The notes: generated from the sequence alone by a model not told the origin. Positions 12,176 through 23,187 are shown, counted from the first letter of the stretch. The stretch is 64,000 nt of DNA from Mesomycoplasma ovipneumoniae (GCF_024758565.1 NZ_CP079199.1:1017405-1081404); one strand, 5' to 3'. Made by a program: numbers and translations.

Positions 12176-12827
12176 GTGCGTTAGTTGCGGCATTAAATTC
12201 TGCTTCTTTAATAGATTTTCCGTAGCCAGTGCCGTATTTTTTTTCTTCCCAAATTAGGTCAACGCGAAAAGTCCCATCAGCAAGCCGAGTTGGTAAATAA
12301 TTAATTTTACTAAGTGAAGAAAAAGATTGAATTTTTTCTTGAAAAATTGATTTTGGGTCTTTGTACTCTTTTTCGCATGCAAAATTTACGCCATTATACA
12401 AATATTTTGCCAAAAATTCATTAAGCTTATCAAAACCTTGATCAAGTAAAATTGCTGCTGAAAATGCTTCAAAAACATCGGCTTTTAACTTGTTGTTTTC
12501 ACGAATTTCTGATGCACCTTTACCTAAAAATACAAGCTCAATTAACCCTAAATCTTGACAGACTTTAGCTAAATAATTTGTCGAAGTAAGTACCGCACGA
12601 AGTTGAGTTGAATTACCTTCATTTTTATAAAAATTATCATAGATTGCCCGAGTTACAGCATAATGAATTGCCGAATCTCCCAAAAATTCTAACATTTCAT
12701 AATGCGGTGTTGATGGATTTGTAAAGTTGTAACTTTTATGTGTTAATGATTGAACATAAATGTCTATTGAATTTGGTTTAATATCTAATTTTTCCAAAAA
12801 TTCGTGAATTTTTTTATTAGATTGCAT
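12144..12827 (-). CDS. rnc: Ribonuclease III
   Basis: 227 residues, standard length. The RNase III signature HYEMLEFLGDSAIHYAVTRA is near residue 42 and the second catalytic acidic block DVFEAFSAAILLDQG near residue 118. A C-terminal double-stranded RNA-binding domain follows (KSIFQEKIQSF to KEAEFNAATNALNIF). It cleaves double-stranded RNA in rRNA and mRNA processing. GGAGAATA precedes the ATG. It lies 34 bases downstream of a lipoprotein gene on the same strand. The gene end overlaps the DUF402 gene end, so the two transcripts would be complementary over 32 bases, potentially an RNase III substrate. Confidence 0.95.
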   Translation of the reverse strand: MQSNKKIHEFLEKLDIKPNSIDIYVQSLTHKSYNFTNPSTPHYEMLEFLGDSAIHYAVTRAIYDNFYKNEGNSTQLRAVLTSTNYLAKVCQDLGLIELVFLGKGASEIRENNKLKADVFEAFSAAILLDQGFDKLNEFLAKYLYNGVNFACEKEYKDPKSIFQEKIQSFSSLSKINYLPTRLADGTFRVDLIWEEKKYGTGYGKSIKEAEFNAATNALNIFAVDTDQ

Positions 12828-12861
12828 TATTCTCCTTTTAAAATTACGGACAATTTAATAT

Positions 12862-13380
12862 TTATTTTTTGAAGGTTAATGTAAAATTTTGATCTTGAAT
12901 TATGTGTGGTTGACTTGAATGATAGTGGCCAAATTCGAGGTGTAAAGTAAGTTTTTTATCTTGATCAAAAAATTTTGACAGCATTGAAATAAAACTAACC
13001 TGTATTTTAGGGATATTTTCAGGCAAAGGCAAATCAGCAATAGGGCTAAAATTAAGAATTTTTTCTTTTACTAATTGTTTTACAACAAGATAATTAATTT
13101 CTTGGTCTTTTAAACAATTTCTCGCACCATTATCACAAGCAAAAGGGAATTCATCAACATTTTTGCTTTTAATTTGGTTAAAAATTTGCTGATATTTTGC
13201 TTTAAAGTTTGAATAAGTGTAATTTTCATCAACAAGTTCAAGAACATACGGGTTTATTTTGGGATTAACCTGATCCTGAAAACCTGGATTAGAATTAATA
13301 GGACTAAATTCTATTTTAGTATTGCCGCAAGAAACTAAAAAACCTAAAGCCATAAAAGTCAAAAAAATGCTTTTTTTCAT
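12862..13380 (-). CDS. Hypothetical lipoprotein
   Basis: 172 residues. A short signal peptide MKKSIFLTFMALGFLVSC ends in a lipobox FLVSC, so Cys18 should be lipidated and the mature protein anchored on the outer face of the membrane. The mature part is hydrophilic, with one further Cys pair (FACDNGARNCL) that could form a disulfide. I recognise no domain. It precedes rnc by 34 bases on the same strand and may be co-transcribed. Divergent promoter sequences separate it from the DUF31 protease gene. Confidence 0.8.
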   Translation of the reverse strand: MKKSIFLTFMALGFLVSCGNTKIEFSPINSNPGFQDQVNPKINPYVLELVDENYTYSNFKAKYQQIFNQIKSKNVDEFPFACDNGARNCLKDQEINYLVVKQLVKEKILNFSPIADLPLPENIPKIQVSFISMLSKFFDQDKKLTLHLEFGHYHSSQPHIIQDQNFTLTFKK

Positions 13381-13507
13381 TAAAATACTTTCTTTTAATA
13401 ATATATTAATAAAATAAAAATTAACTAAATTTTACCATATTTTGCATTTAGTTGTTTTATTTTGCACCATATTCTATGTTTTATTTTTGTATTTCAGCAT
13501 TTTTATA

Positions 13508-13513
13508 TATAAT
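13508..13513 (+). promoter_or_regulatory. -10 box of the DUF31 protease gene
   Basis: TATAAT in the run TATATAAT, about 33 bases before the ATG at 13547. AAAAGGGA just upstream of the ATG is a good ribosome site. Confidence 0.6.
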
Positions 13514-13546
13514 TTATTAAATTATCCATTAATATAAAAGGGACCT

Positions 13547-15211
13547 ATGACAAGGAAAAAAAAGATTTTATTTTCAATTTTTGCGTTATTTTTTGTAAGC
13601 GCAGTTTCAGTTACTGCTTTTTTTACCTACAATTATTTAAATCATTCTACGGCCCCTGTAAAAAAAATTAGTGGCATTGATTTACTACTTGAATCAGACA
13701 AAAGCGAAAAAGTTGACAGTGAAAGCAAATTTAACAAAGATTACTTAGCTGAAATTGACCAATTTAATGATTTTTTTAGTGATCAAAGTCAAGATCTAAT
13801 CGAAGAATATGGACAAAGAGAAAGTTTTTTTGAGCAACTTTCGCTTTTAGATCTTGAAAAAATAACAAAAAATAACGTTATTTTCCCTGAAGGTTATGAG
13901 CGCTTTAAATTTAATACTGAAAATAACTTTGTCACAAAAGAAAGTGATGAAAATTTTCTTGGCCCAAAAAATAATAATTTATTAATTTATGACTTAAATT
14001 ATCCTTTAGTCGATAATTTAATTGAAGAAAATAATACCTTTAAATCTAATATTTTGAATCAAAAATTTACAATATTTGATTCAAAAGCCCGCAATCAAAT
14101 ATTTAAACTTGATAAAATTGGCGCATATGCCCAACCTTTAAATTCGAAAGAATATGATTGAATTTACCAAAAAAACGTAAAATTCAAGACCGGAACTGCT
14201 GCAATATTAGATTCTAATAATGAAAAAACATTATTAATTACAAATAATCACGTTTTAAGACCTTTGGAAAGTTATAAATACAACGATGAAAATTTCGAAA
14301 TTAAAACACAAAAAATAAGATTCTGAAATACCTTAGGTGGAAATTTTCTTGAATGATATCAAGATGGAAAAATTTATAGCCTCGATAGGGATAATATAGC
14401 ATTACTTTTTTATGTAAAAGAAATTTACGAAAAAAAAATTAGCGACTTTGATCAAGTTAAAATTTTAGAATTTCTTATTAATTTTTACAATGATTATTTT
14501 GAAATTCCTTCTGATTTTGATAATCAAAAATTTGATGTCGGAGTTTTTTATTTTAAATACAAAAAGTTTATTGATGATTTAAGAAAATTAGCTAAATTTT
14601 ATACAGAAAATAAAAACGATATCTTAGCAAAAATTCAACAAAATCAAACAATACCTGATGGTAATAGTGCTAAAAATAATTCAATTGAGTCAAAATTTGA
14701 AAATTTTCTAGCAACTTATCAAAATTTTATTGATTTCTGAGAAAAAATGGTCAAAGAAAAACCTGTTCAAATTTCAGAAAAAGTTTGAAAAAAAGGCGAT
14801 TCAACCTATGATTTTAATGTAGGACTTTTTTGACCAAAGTCAAAACCTATGAAAAATAATTTCAAAGGTGTTTATGCCTCAGATCCCCAGCAAAATTTTT
14901 CACGCTTATCATTGTATTTTTATACAAACAACGGACCTGGCGCTTCTGGTTCAGGTGTTTTTAACGAAAAAGGTGAACTCCAATTTATTAATGGATTTGG
15001 TTTAATTAACAATTTTTACGATAATAATTCACGAATAGAAAAAAATTATTACGACAAATTAAACACAAATATTTCATTATCAGGCGGAATTCCACTTGTT
15101 ACTGAAGATTTTAATTTAACAAAATTAATAAAAGATTTTTATCCTTCTAATCAAAAGAAGGGATTTACTCCAATTCAAAATGTGCAAATTGTTGTAAATA
15201 AAAAAGCGTAA
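13547..15211 (+). CDS. DUF31/MIP-like secreted trypsin-fold serine peptidase
   Basis: 554 residues in one frame with about eight UGA Trp codons. An N-terminal hydrophobic segment (residues about 5-28, no lipobox Cys) anchors or exports it. Trypsin-like triad candidates appear in the right order: His in GTAAILDSNNEKTLLITNNHVL (residue about 233), Asp in SLDRDNIALLFYV (about 283), and Ser in PGASGSGVFNEKGE (about 466). DUF31 proteins include the mycoplasma immunoglobulin protease MIP, which cleaves antibody heavy chains captured by a partner, MIB. No MIB partner gene is adjacent, so the substrate is unknown. A hairpin overlaps the stop codon. Confidence 0.75.
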
Positions 15212-15234
15212 GTTTTTTTATTTAAACTTACGCT
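15205..15234 (+). terminator. Hairpin at the end of the DUF31 gene
   Basis: A perfect 11-bp stem AGCGTAAGTTT/AAACTTACGCT with an 8-base loop starts inside the last codons. Only a short T tract follows (TTGGTTT), so termination may be imperfect. Confidence 0.6.
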
Positions 15235-15575
15235 TGGTTTCATACCGGCGCACCGGTTGCTAGAATTATTATGAGATGGGAATTGAACCAATATTTTTAA
15301 AATATTTTTAGTTATCTTAAAAATCTCATAATATATATGAAATCGATATTAATTATACCACAACTTTTTTAAAAAGAAGAAAAAAATAAAAAAAAAAAAA
15401 AAACTTGTACAAGTAACAGTAAATTAGTATATTTTTACTATTTTTCTTTTTTTATTTTTGGGCTAAATTAAAGGAAAAAAGAAAATTTGCAAAAAGACAT
15501 TTGTAAACTTTATGTGGAAAAAGTTATGAAAATTCCTTAATATGATATAATTCTTTTAATTTACAGGTGGTTTTT
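15235..15575. other. Intergenic region upstream of hsdM with inverted repeats
   Basis: No gene is seen in about 340 bases. The region holds a GC-rich mini-hairpin ACCGG-CGCA-CCGGT (15244-15257) and a perfect 10-bp inverted repeat ATTATGAGAT (15268-15277) / ATCTCATAAT (15323-15332). There is also an A run of about 15 and a 12-bp palindrome ACTTGTACAAGT (15403-15414). The GGGAATTGAACC piece at 15278-15289 resembles a T arm, but no cloverleaf can be built. Confidence 0.5.
15546..15551 (+). promoter_or_regulatory. -10 box of the hsd locus
   Basis: A perfect TATAAT lies 25 bases before the hsdM ATG at 15576. AGGTGG at 15565-15570 is the ribosome site. Confidence 0.6.
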
Positions 15576-17672
15576 ATGAGCAAAATAACTAAACAGCAAC
15601 TTGGCGCAAAAATTTGACATGGTGTCAATAGGTTGCGAAAAAATCTTGAGGCCTATGAATATAAGGATTATATTTTAGGTTTACTTTTATATAAATTTTT
15701 ATGTCAAAAACAGACTGAATATTTAATTGACCAGGAATTTCATAAGGATGATCTCTATGTTTTTGATGATCAATTGGATCGTAGTGATATTGACCTTGGA
15801 AATACGGAATCGGTCATAAGTTGGGAAGAGGTTGATGACAAGATAGAATCAATGAAAAAAGAAAATGGGTATTTTATTCAACATCGCAATTTATTTGATT
15901 CTTGAGTCAAAAATAAACAAAAATTTGACATTAAAGCCTTTCAAGGTGCGTTTAATGATTTTAGTGATGTAGTTAATGAAATAGTTAATAAATATAAAGA
16001 GTCTTCTCATGCTTCATTATTTAAAGGCTTATTTTCTAAATTTGAAACTGATTTAGGAAAACTTGCACCAAATGCCAAAGAACAAACTGAAGTCATTTCT
16101 CAACTTATCGACACAATCAACGAAATTCCAACTACTAGACAACAATACGATGTTCTAGGTTTTATTTATGAGTATTTAATTGCTCAATTTGCCTCAACTG
16201 CTGGAAAAAAAGCTGGCGAATTTTATACACCTCATGAGGTAAGCGACTTAATCTCGCGAATAGTTGCATTTTATTTACAAAAGCGAGAAAAAATTAGTAT
16301 TTATGATCCAACAAGTGGTTCAGGTGGTCTATTGTTAAACATCGGTCAAGAATTTAAAAAATATAACAGTGGCGAAACTTCAATCACTTATTATGCTCAA
16401 GAGATTAAAAACGAAACTTATAATTTAACAAGAATGAACTTAATTATGTCAAACATAAATTCCGATCAAATCCGTGTTCGTAGAGGTGATACTTTGGAAG
16501 ATGATTGACCTTTATTTGAAAATGAAGACACTAGCACATATCGATTGTTAACTGTCGATGCTGTTGTCTCAAATCCACCATATTCACAAAGATGAGAACC
16601 AAAAAACGCTGGTCATACAGAAAGATTTGATGAATATGGATTACCACCTGAAAATAAAGCAGACTATGCTTTTTTATTACACGACTTATATCACATTAAA
16701 CCTGACGGAATTGGTGCTGTTATTTTGCCTCACGGAGTTTTATTTCGAGGAGGTCGTGAAGGCCAAATTAGAAAAAAACTAGTTGAAAAGGGTCAAATCG
16801 ACGCCATAATTGGACTTCCAGGTAATATGTTTTATGGAACTGGAATTGAAACAGTTATTATCATTTTAAGAAAAGATCGTTTTAAGAATGATATTCTTTT
16901 TGTTGACGCCTCAAATTTATTTGTTAAAGATGGAAAAAATAACCGTTTTGCTAAATCACATATCAAAAAAATTGCTGATATTGTTAACTACCGCCTTGAA
17001 ACTGAAATTTCAAAAATAATTAGTTTTGAAGAAATAGAAAAAAATAATTTTAATTTAAATATTTCACGATATGTTGAATTAACTGCAAAAAAAGAAGAAG
17101 AACACGACCTATTTTCATTAGTTTTTGGTTCAATTAGCAAAAAAGAACTAAAACGTTTTGATAGTTTTTTCCTTAATTTCCCTAAAATCAAGGAAAAAAT
17201 GTTTAAAGAAAACCAACAAAACAGCGATTATTACGATTTGCTTTCGCAAGACTATATAAGTATTATTTATAATGATAGTGATTTTCAAAATTATTTGGAA
17301 TCATTTGAAACTAAAGTGCTGGACTTTATCAATTTTTTCAAAGATAAGGTGTCTAATATTAATTCAATTAAGAAGATTAACTTAATTGAATTAGAAAAAG
17401 ATATAACTGAGTATATTTTTTCATCATTAAAGTTTCCATTAATTGATACTTATGATGTTTACCAAATTATAATTGATAATTTTGAAAATGTCAAGGAAGA
17501 TTTAGAACTTTTACGGGAAAATTTTCCTGATTTTGACAGTCTAGATATCAAAGAATTTTTAAATGATCAAATCGAAACAGTTGATAGGGTTAATCTGAGA
17601 GAGAGAGAGAGAGAGAGAGAGATTTTGGTAGAATTAAGTCGTGAAAATCTAAACTTTTTAGCAATGATTTAA
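15576..17672 (+). CDS. hsdM: Type I restriction-modification DNA methyltransferase subunit HsdM, phase-OFF truncated
   Basis: 698 residues to the TAA at 17670-17672 with UGA read as Trp. An N-terminal HsdM helical domain is followed by the N6-adenine methylase core. That core has the SAM-binding IYDPTSGSGGLLLNIGQEF near residue 243, catalytic NPPY in DAVVSNPPYSQRWEP near residue 332, and LPHGVLFRGGREGQIRKKL. It methylates adenine in the HsdS-specified site and completes the MS/MSR complex. A (GA)13 tract at 17597-17622 encodes Arg-Glu repeats. After it this frame soon stops, while the adjacent frame continues for about 200 codons of coherent coiled-coil sequence. The gene as read is therefore truncated after the catalytic domain, and one GA fewer or two more would restore the long form. 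Confidence 0.9.
17597..17622 (+). repeat. (GA)13 simple sequence repeat inside hsdM
   Basis: Thirteen uninterrupted GA dinucleotides within the coding region. Slippage by one unit changes the reading frame. With 13 units the upstream frame ends at 17672. With 12 or 15 units it joins the long downstream frame. This is the classic structure of a phase-variable restriction-modification gene. Confidence 0.95.
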
Positions 17673-18279
17673 TTGAGCAAAAATTTTTCCCAAATGAATT
17701 TGCTCAATTAAATAAGATCCAAGATCAAATTGATCAATTTGAATCTGAAATAAAAGAGCTATACCAGATAATTAGTAATGAAGATAAAACTAATGAAATT
17801 TATAATGATGAGAAAAACACTTGAATTCAAAGTGGTATTAAAAAATTAGCTAAAACATTTAAAGACTCAAATGAAACAAGAGAAAAAGATTCTTTTGAGT
17901 CTTTAATAATTCAAATTAACGAAAAATATTCAGATATCGAAAAATTAAAAAAAGATTTAACTAATCAAAAAAATGATTTAGCTAATAATTCCTACAATCA
18001 ATATTTGAATTTAAATGAAAAAGATTTTTATGATTTATTGATTTCAAAATGATGAGAAAAGTTTATTCGAAACTTTAAGGAAAAAAGTGAAGAATTCGTT
18101 GATGAGCAAATCTCAGGAATATCCGAAATATTAAATAAATATAAACACACTTTTGTTGATATTCAAAAAAAGTTTCTGATTTGGAAACAAAAATGTCTGC
18201 TTTTTTGGATGAACTCGAGGGAAGTCCCGCAGACATGGAAGCCATTAAAAAATTATCTAATATTTTGAAGGCAAATTAA
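17673..18279 (+). pseudogene. hsdM: Detached C-terminal part of HsdM (out of frame with 5' part, second frameshift inside)
   Basis: The frame entered after the GA tract on a -1 unit slip reads SWKSKLFSNDLIEQKFFPNE and continues as a charged coiled coil to IQKK at about 18165. There the sense frame changes again at an A7 run (18165-18171). One extra A would continue into KVSDLETKMSAFLDELEG and end at the TAA of 18277-18279, whose last base starts the hsdS ATG. Without it the frame runs through Trp/Cys-rich nonsense to a TAG at 18290-18292. The second shift could be another variable tract, a fixed mutation or a sequencing error. Confidence 0.8.
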
Positions 18280-19448
18280 TGTCCAAAAATAGCAATATTT
18301 CTAAAATTAGAATAGATGAATTTAATCAGCCCTGAGTTAAAAAAAGATTGGGTGATGTTTTAAAACACGAACAATCATGAAAATATATCGAGTCATCAAC
18401 TAAATATTTTAATCATGGAATTCCGGTTTTAACTCCGGGAAAAAGTTTTGTGCTTGGTTATACAAAAGACACAAAAAATATTAAAAAAGCATCAGAAAAT
18501 TCACCTATAATTTTATTTGATGATTTTACAACTCAATCTCGCTTTATCAATTTTGATTTCAAAGTTAGAAGTTCTGCGCTTAAATTGTTAATCAATAAAA
18601 ATCCAAAAGATAATCTTCACTTTCACTATTTAACTTTACAAAAAATTAAATACAACGTAAGACATCATGGCCGGCATTGGCTTCCTCTTTTTGTTAATTT
18701 TACATTTTTTCAACCGGACTGATCTGAGCAACAAAAAATTTCGCAACTTTTTGAGACACTTGAAAACTTAGTTTATAAACTTGAAGAAAAAATCAACATG
18801 TTAAAAAATCTCAAAAATAATTTTAGTTATAAAATGTTTGTTGATTTAAGTTCAGATTTTCCTTTAATTAGATTTAGAGGTTTCAATCAACCATGAAAAA
18901 ATGAAAAAATTACTGATCTTTTCCAAACTTATAAAAATAATAACTTGGAAAATTTAAAGCTTATTAGTTATTCAATTTCAAATAAACTTGGTTTTGTTAG
19001 TCAAAAACATTTTTTTAAAAATGGTGGAAAAGCAATTTTTGCAGATAAACGTAATTCGCAAATAATTACAAAAGATTCTTTTGCTTTTAATCCTTCAACA
19101 ATTCGAGTCGGCTCTCTAGCTTTGTATAAAAACTCTACTCCTGGATTAATCAGTCCAATGTACGAGGCTTTCAAACTCAAAAAAGAATATAATTCTGATT
19201 ATTTTTTGATTTGATTCAAGACGGAAATTTTTAAAAAATTGATGCTAAAAAGTACAAATAAATCTGTTAGACATATTTTTCGACTTAATCAAATTGAAGA
19301 ATATTTTATAAAAGTTGCTGATACTGTCGAGCAACAGAAAATTTCGCAACTTTTTGAAACTTTTGACTCGCTAATTCTTGTCTATGAGAAAAAAGTTGCC
19401 TATTTTCAAAAAATTAAACAAACTTTATTAAATAAAATGTTTATTTAG
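18279..19448 (+). CDS. hsdS: Type I restriction-modification specificity subunit HsdS
   Basis: 389 residues with several UGA Trp codons. It has the usual two-half architecture. TRD1 begins FNQPWVKKRLGDVLKHEQSW, and a first conserved helical spacer is SEQQKISQLFETLENLVYKL. TRD2 begins FNQPWKNEKITDLFQ, and a second spacer VEQQKISQLFETFDSLILVY ends the protein. The two spacers are near-identical repeats, as required for the pseudo-symmetric fold that binds two HsdM. Each TRD recognises half of the bipartite target. The ATG overlaps the reconstructed hsdM stop (TAATG). Only one hsdS is present here, and I see no inverted partial copies that would allow shuffling. Confidence 0.9.
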
Positions 19449-22400
19449 GTGAGTATGAGTTTTAAAAACGAATTGGAATTTGAACAAGCAATAGTTAATA
19501 AATTAACGAAAAATGGTTGGCAAGGTTTTAGAGATGAATCTGTCCATAAAAATGGGTATAGTGTCATTTTAGAAAATGTCACAGAAGAAGTTTTAATAAA
19601 AAATTGGAAAGATATTTTGTTTCATAACAACAAAGACGTACTTAATAATGTTAGTCTTAGTGATGAAGAAATGCAAGAAGTTATTGACAAAATTGATAAC
19701 TACCCAAATTTTGTTGAATCAAATATATTACTAACTAACGAGTATATTTTCATTAAAAGATCAAATCCAGCGTTAGACCCGGAAAAAATTGGCAAAGAAG
19801 TACAATTAAAAATATTTTCAAAAAAAGATATCGGACAAGGAAATAACATTTACCAAATTGCGCGTCAAGTAACATTTAAGACAACAAAGAATGATGAGAT
19901 GCGTGCTGATTTAATGCTTTTATTTAACGGGATACCTTTAATTCATATCGAATTAAAAAACCAATCTGAGAAAATTCAAAGCGCTATAACCCAAATTAAA
20001 AATTATGCTAAGAATGGACTTTATAAACGAATCTTCAAATTGGTGCAAATTATTGTCGCTATGAAACCCAATGAAATGTTGTATTTGCCAAACACAGATA
20101 ATATTGAAAATATTAATGAAAAAAATTTTTTAAAATGAACTGACAAAGATAATTATACTATAAATGATTATTCAAAATTAATTGAGAAATTTTTCAGTAT
20201 TCCAATGGCTCATAAAATGATTGGTGACTATATAATCGCGGATAATAGTGACGAAAAAAATCTTAAAGTTCTAAGAAGTTATCAAGTTCATGCGGTTGAA
20301 GAAATAATTTACAATCAATTAAAAAGAGTACTATATTATTCAAATAATTTGGAAGAGTGCCAAAAAGGCGGATATGTTTGGCACTCGACAGGATCGGGAA
20401 AAACGCTAACTAGTTTTAAATTGGCTACTCTCATTTTGGAAAAAGAGCTTAGTGATATTGTAATTTTTGTTGCTGATCGAATTGAACTCGTCACTCAGAC
20501 ATTAAAATCGTTCAATAACTTTAATTCTTCAGGAAAAATTGAAGTTATTAAAGTAGAATCGACAGAAGATCTAATTAATCATCTTTCTACAGATTCTATA
20601 AAACAGAAATTAATTATAACTTCAATTCATAAACAATCACGTGCAACTGATGAAAAATTTAGTAAAAAATTAAACAAAATTACGAAAAAGAAAAAAATAT
20701 TCATTTTTGACGAAGCACACCGAACAACATTTGGCGATATGTTTACTAGTATTCTCAAAAACATGACAAATTCAGTTATTTTTGGCTTCACAGGCACACC
20801 AATAAGAGAAATAAACGCTAAAAATAAGGTAAGTTATGATGATGTTGGAGTAACTACCAAAGATAATTTTGGACCAGAATTGCACAAATACACAATGCAA
20901 AATGCTATGGAAGATAAAAAAGTCCTAGCGTTTAGTCCAGAATATAATTTTATGGATCATATGACATCTGCAATGCTAGATTTGGTTCAGGATGTTAAAA
21001 ATAAAATCAAATTTAATGAATACCATTCTAAATTTAAGGAAAATGATAAACAAATTATTGATCTAGAAGAGAAAATTTTCGAGAAATATGCTACAACTCA
21101 TGAAAAACAATATAAAGAAGAGGTTGTCAAAGATATTTTGAGATTATGACCTAATCGAAGTAATAAATATTCTTATTCGGCAATTCTAACTGTTGGATCG
21201 ATCGATAGTGCTATTAAATATTTTGAAATTTTTAGGGAACAAATTGAAAAACAAAATCTAAATTTAAAAGTTACAGCGCTTTTTGATCCTTCAATTGATT
21301 CATCTGTTGATTCGTCAAATAAATCGCGAGGATTGGACAAAAAAGAAGATATAGAAAAAATTTTACAACAATACAACAAAGATTTTAGTCAGTCTTTTGA
21401 TTATAAAACCCATAAAGGCTTTAAAGAAAATATTCAAAAGAGATTAAAGAGGGAGGATAATTTAACTAAGTTAGAAAACGGCATTCTCACAGGTCAATTA
21501 GATTTGTTAATTGTTGTTGACCAACTTTTAACAGGTTATGACTCAAAATACATAAACACAGTTTATTTTGATCGACTTCTTAAATATGAACATTTAATTC
21601 AGGCAATTTCAAGAACAAACCGTATTGAAAATAACGAAAATAAACCTTTTGGAAATATTGTTTTTTATCACCGGCCAATTTTTTTATATGAAAAGCTTAC
21701 TGAAGCTCTAACAGCTTATGCTTATGCTGATCCAAAAATGGCAGATCCAAAGAAAATTGAAGTATTTTACGAGGAAATTAACAAGAATTTTAGAAGTTTA
21801 GAGGAACTTTTCAGTGAATGAGAGCATCCGGATTTTGAGAGTGTTCCTGAATCAATCGACCCAAATGATGCTAAAAAGTTTATAGAATGTTTTATAAAAA
21901 TCAAAAAAAATTTAGTTTGTGCTGAAATACTCGGATTTAGCTGGGAAAAAAATAAAGATAATGAGAAAATCTTATTAAATGAAGAGCAGTGAAAAAAGTT
22001 AAACGTGAGAATTGAAGATGTTCGAATCCAATATAATAACACTAATCCAAACAAAGAATATGATAAAGTTTTTAGTGAGTTAGACAATCTTCAACCAAGT
22101 GTTTGAAGAGAAACAATCGATTCTTCATATATTCAAAGTTTGATTTATGAACGCAATAAAAAACTAACGTGAAAGGAATTTTTGGCACAAGACCAAGTCC
22201 AGAACGAAATTGCTAAATTTCCTAAAGTTTACCAGCCATTTGCTGAAGACTGTTTTAGAGAAATGTATAATGATAATCGAGGCATTGATATTAATATTTG
22301 CGTTGATCAAAAACGGAGTGAAAATTTTGATAATGAAATAAATAAATTCGCTGAAGAAATGAATATTGATAATAAAAAACTTAAAAATTATATTAACGAC

Positions 22401-22589
22401 GATAACTCTGTTAATTTTGACAAGCGAATCGATAGGTTAGTCGAAGGGAGACAAAACGAAAAAGTAAAAGAAAATATTATGAAGGTAAAAAAAATACCTG
22501 CTTCTGATATTAAAAAAATCAAAAAATCCAACCATAAAGAAGTAGTTTCGGAATTTATCGAAGCCCAAAGAGCTAAGCTTAAACAATAA
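19449..22589 (+). CDS. hsdR: Type I restriction endonuclease subunit HsdR
   Basis: 1046 residues in one frame with UGA Trp. The PD-(D/E)xK nuclease core is near residues 150-170 (MRADLMLLFNGIPLIHIELKNQ). The SF2 translocase follows: Walker A WHSTGSGKTLTSFKLA near 315, DEAH box FIFDEAHRTTFG near 420, motif III FGFTGTPI, and motif VI QAISRTNRIENNE. A C-terminal helical domain ends in many Lys residues. It cuts unmodified DNA after ATP-driven translocation. The start is either GTG 19449 or ATG 19455; the AGGTGA between the hsdS stop and these codons fits neither perfectly. It looks intact, while hsdM is out of frame. Confidence 0.92.
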
Positions 22590-22698
22590 AAAACGCTTAA
22601 ATTTATTGTTCTTATTAGCTTAACAAAAACTATTTTGTAATATAAAAGTTAATAATGGGGTCATTATTTTCTATGATTACTAATGTAACTAGAACTTC

Positions 22699-22854
22699 TT
22701 ATTTGTCAAGAGTTCTCAATAAATTAGCATAACAATAAAAAAATTGAGTAAAGGTACTAAATCCGATTTTTTTCTTATCAAATTCGAATGAAAAACTATT
22801 TAAAATTAGCCGATCATCTTGATTGATTTTAATTTTAATATCATCAAAAATCAT
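22699..22854 (-). pseudogene. Short ORF or remnant related to the surface protein at 45118-46632
   Basis: 51 codons from the ATG at 22852-22854. Residues FDDIKIKINQDDRLILNSFS align by eye with LDDIEIQINQEGEVILNSAS of the intact surface protein on the same strand at 46.3 kb. The preceding signal segment and the long C-terminal part are missing. It sits immediately downstream of leader element A, whose usual partner gene is absent. The rest of 22590-22847 shows no gene. Confidence 0.55.
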
Positions 22855-23187
22855 AAAAAAATACAACTACTATTTAAACTCAATGCAAATAGAAAACTCG
22901 TTTTTATCTACATTGAGCCTAAAAAAACATATGAAGTTTTGAAAGAACAATAACTAAAAGCCATAAATTTGTAGATTTCTAAACGATCAAATTTAAGGCG
23001 TTCCATCATATTATAAAATATAATGGATAATTCGCACTATCTGAGCTTATTAACCAAAAAACATAACTAATTCCCCCTTAATTCTAATATCCTTTTATTA
23101 ATTTATTCTTAAGTAAGACTAATTATAACATAACTTTATTTTTGACCAAGCATTTTTTTTTTTTTTTGCAAAGGGTTAATTTTAAAA
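22848..23187 (-). repeat. Structured leader element, copy A
   Basis: One of four related copies (also B, C, D). Read on the minus strand it has an A15 tract (23153-23167) and TTGGTC (23144-23149), then a 16-base spacer to TATAAT (23122-23127). Next come AAGGGGG and mini-ORF Met-Phe-Phe-Gly-stop (23050-23064), a 12-bp stem with one mismatch (22960-22999), and a second 12-bp stem (22879-22917) whose changes form G-U pairs. Copy A leads only into a gene remnant and the 3' end of hsdR. Confidence 0.75.
23122..23167 (-). promoter_or_regulatory. Promoter of element A with A15 tract
   Basis: Minus strand: A15, then TTGGTC, 16 bases, TATAAT with an upstream TG (extended -10). The homopolymer abuts the -35 region, so its length may set promoter strength, as in known mycoplasma variable-lipoprotein promoters. 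Confidence 0.6.

Noticed and set aside
15265..15340. tRNA-like sequence GGGAATTGAACC on the minus-strand side
   Set aside because: Only a T-arm-like piece is present; no anticodon arm or acceptor pairing can be built.
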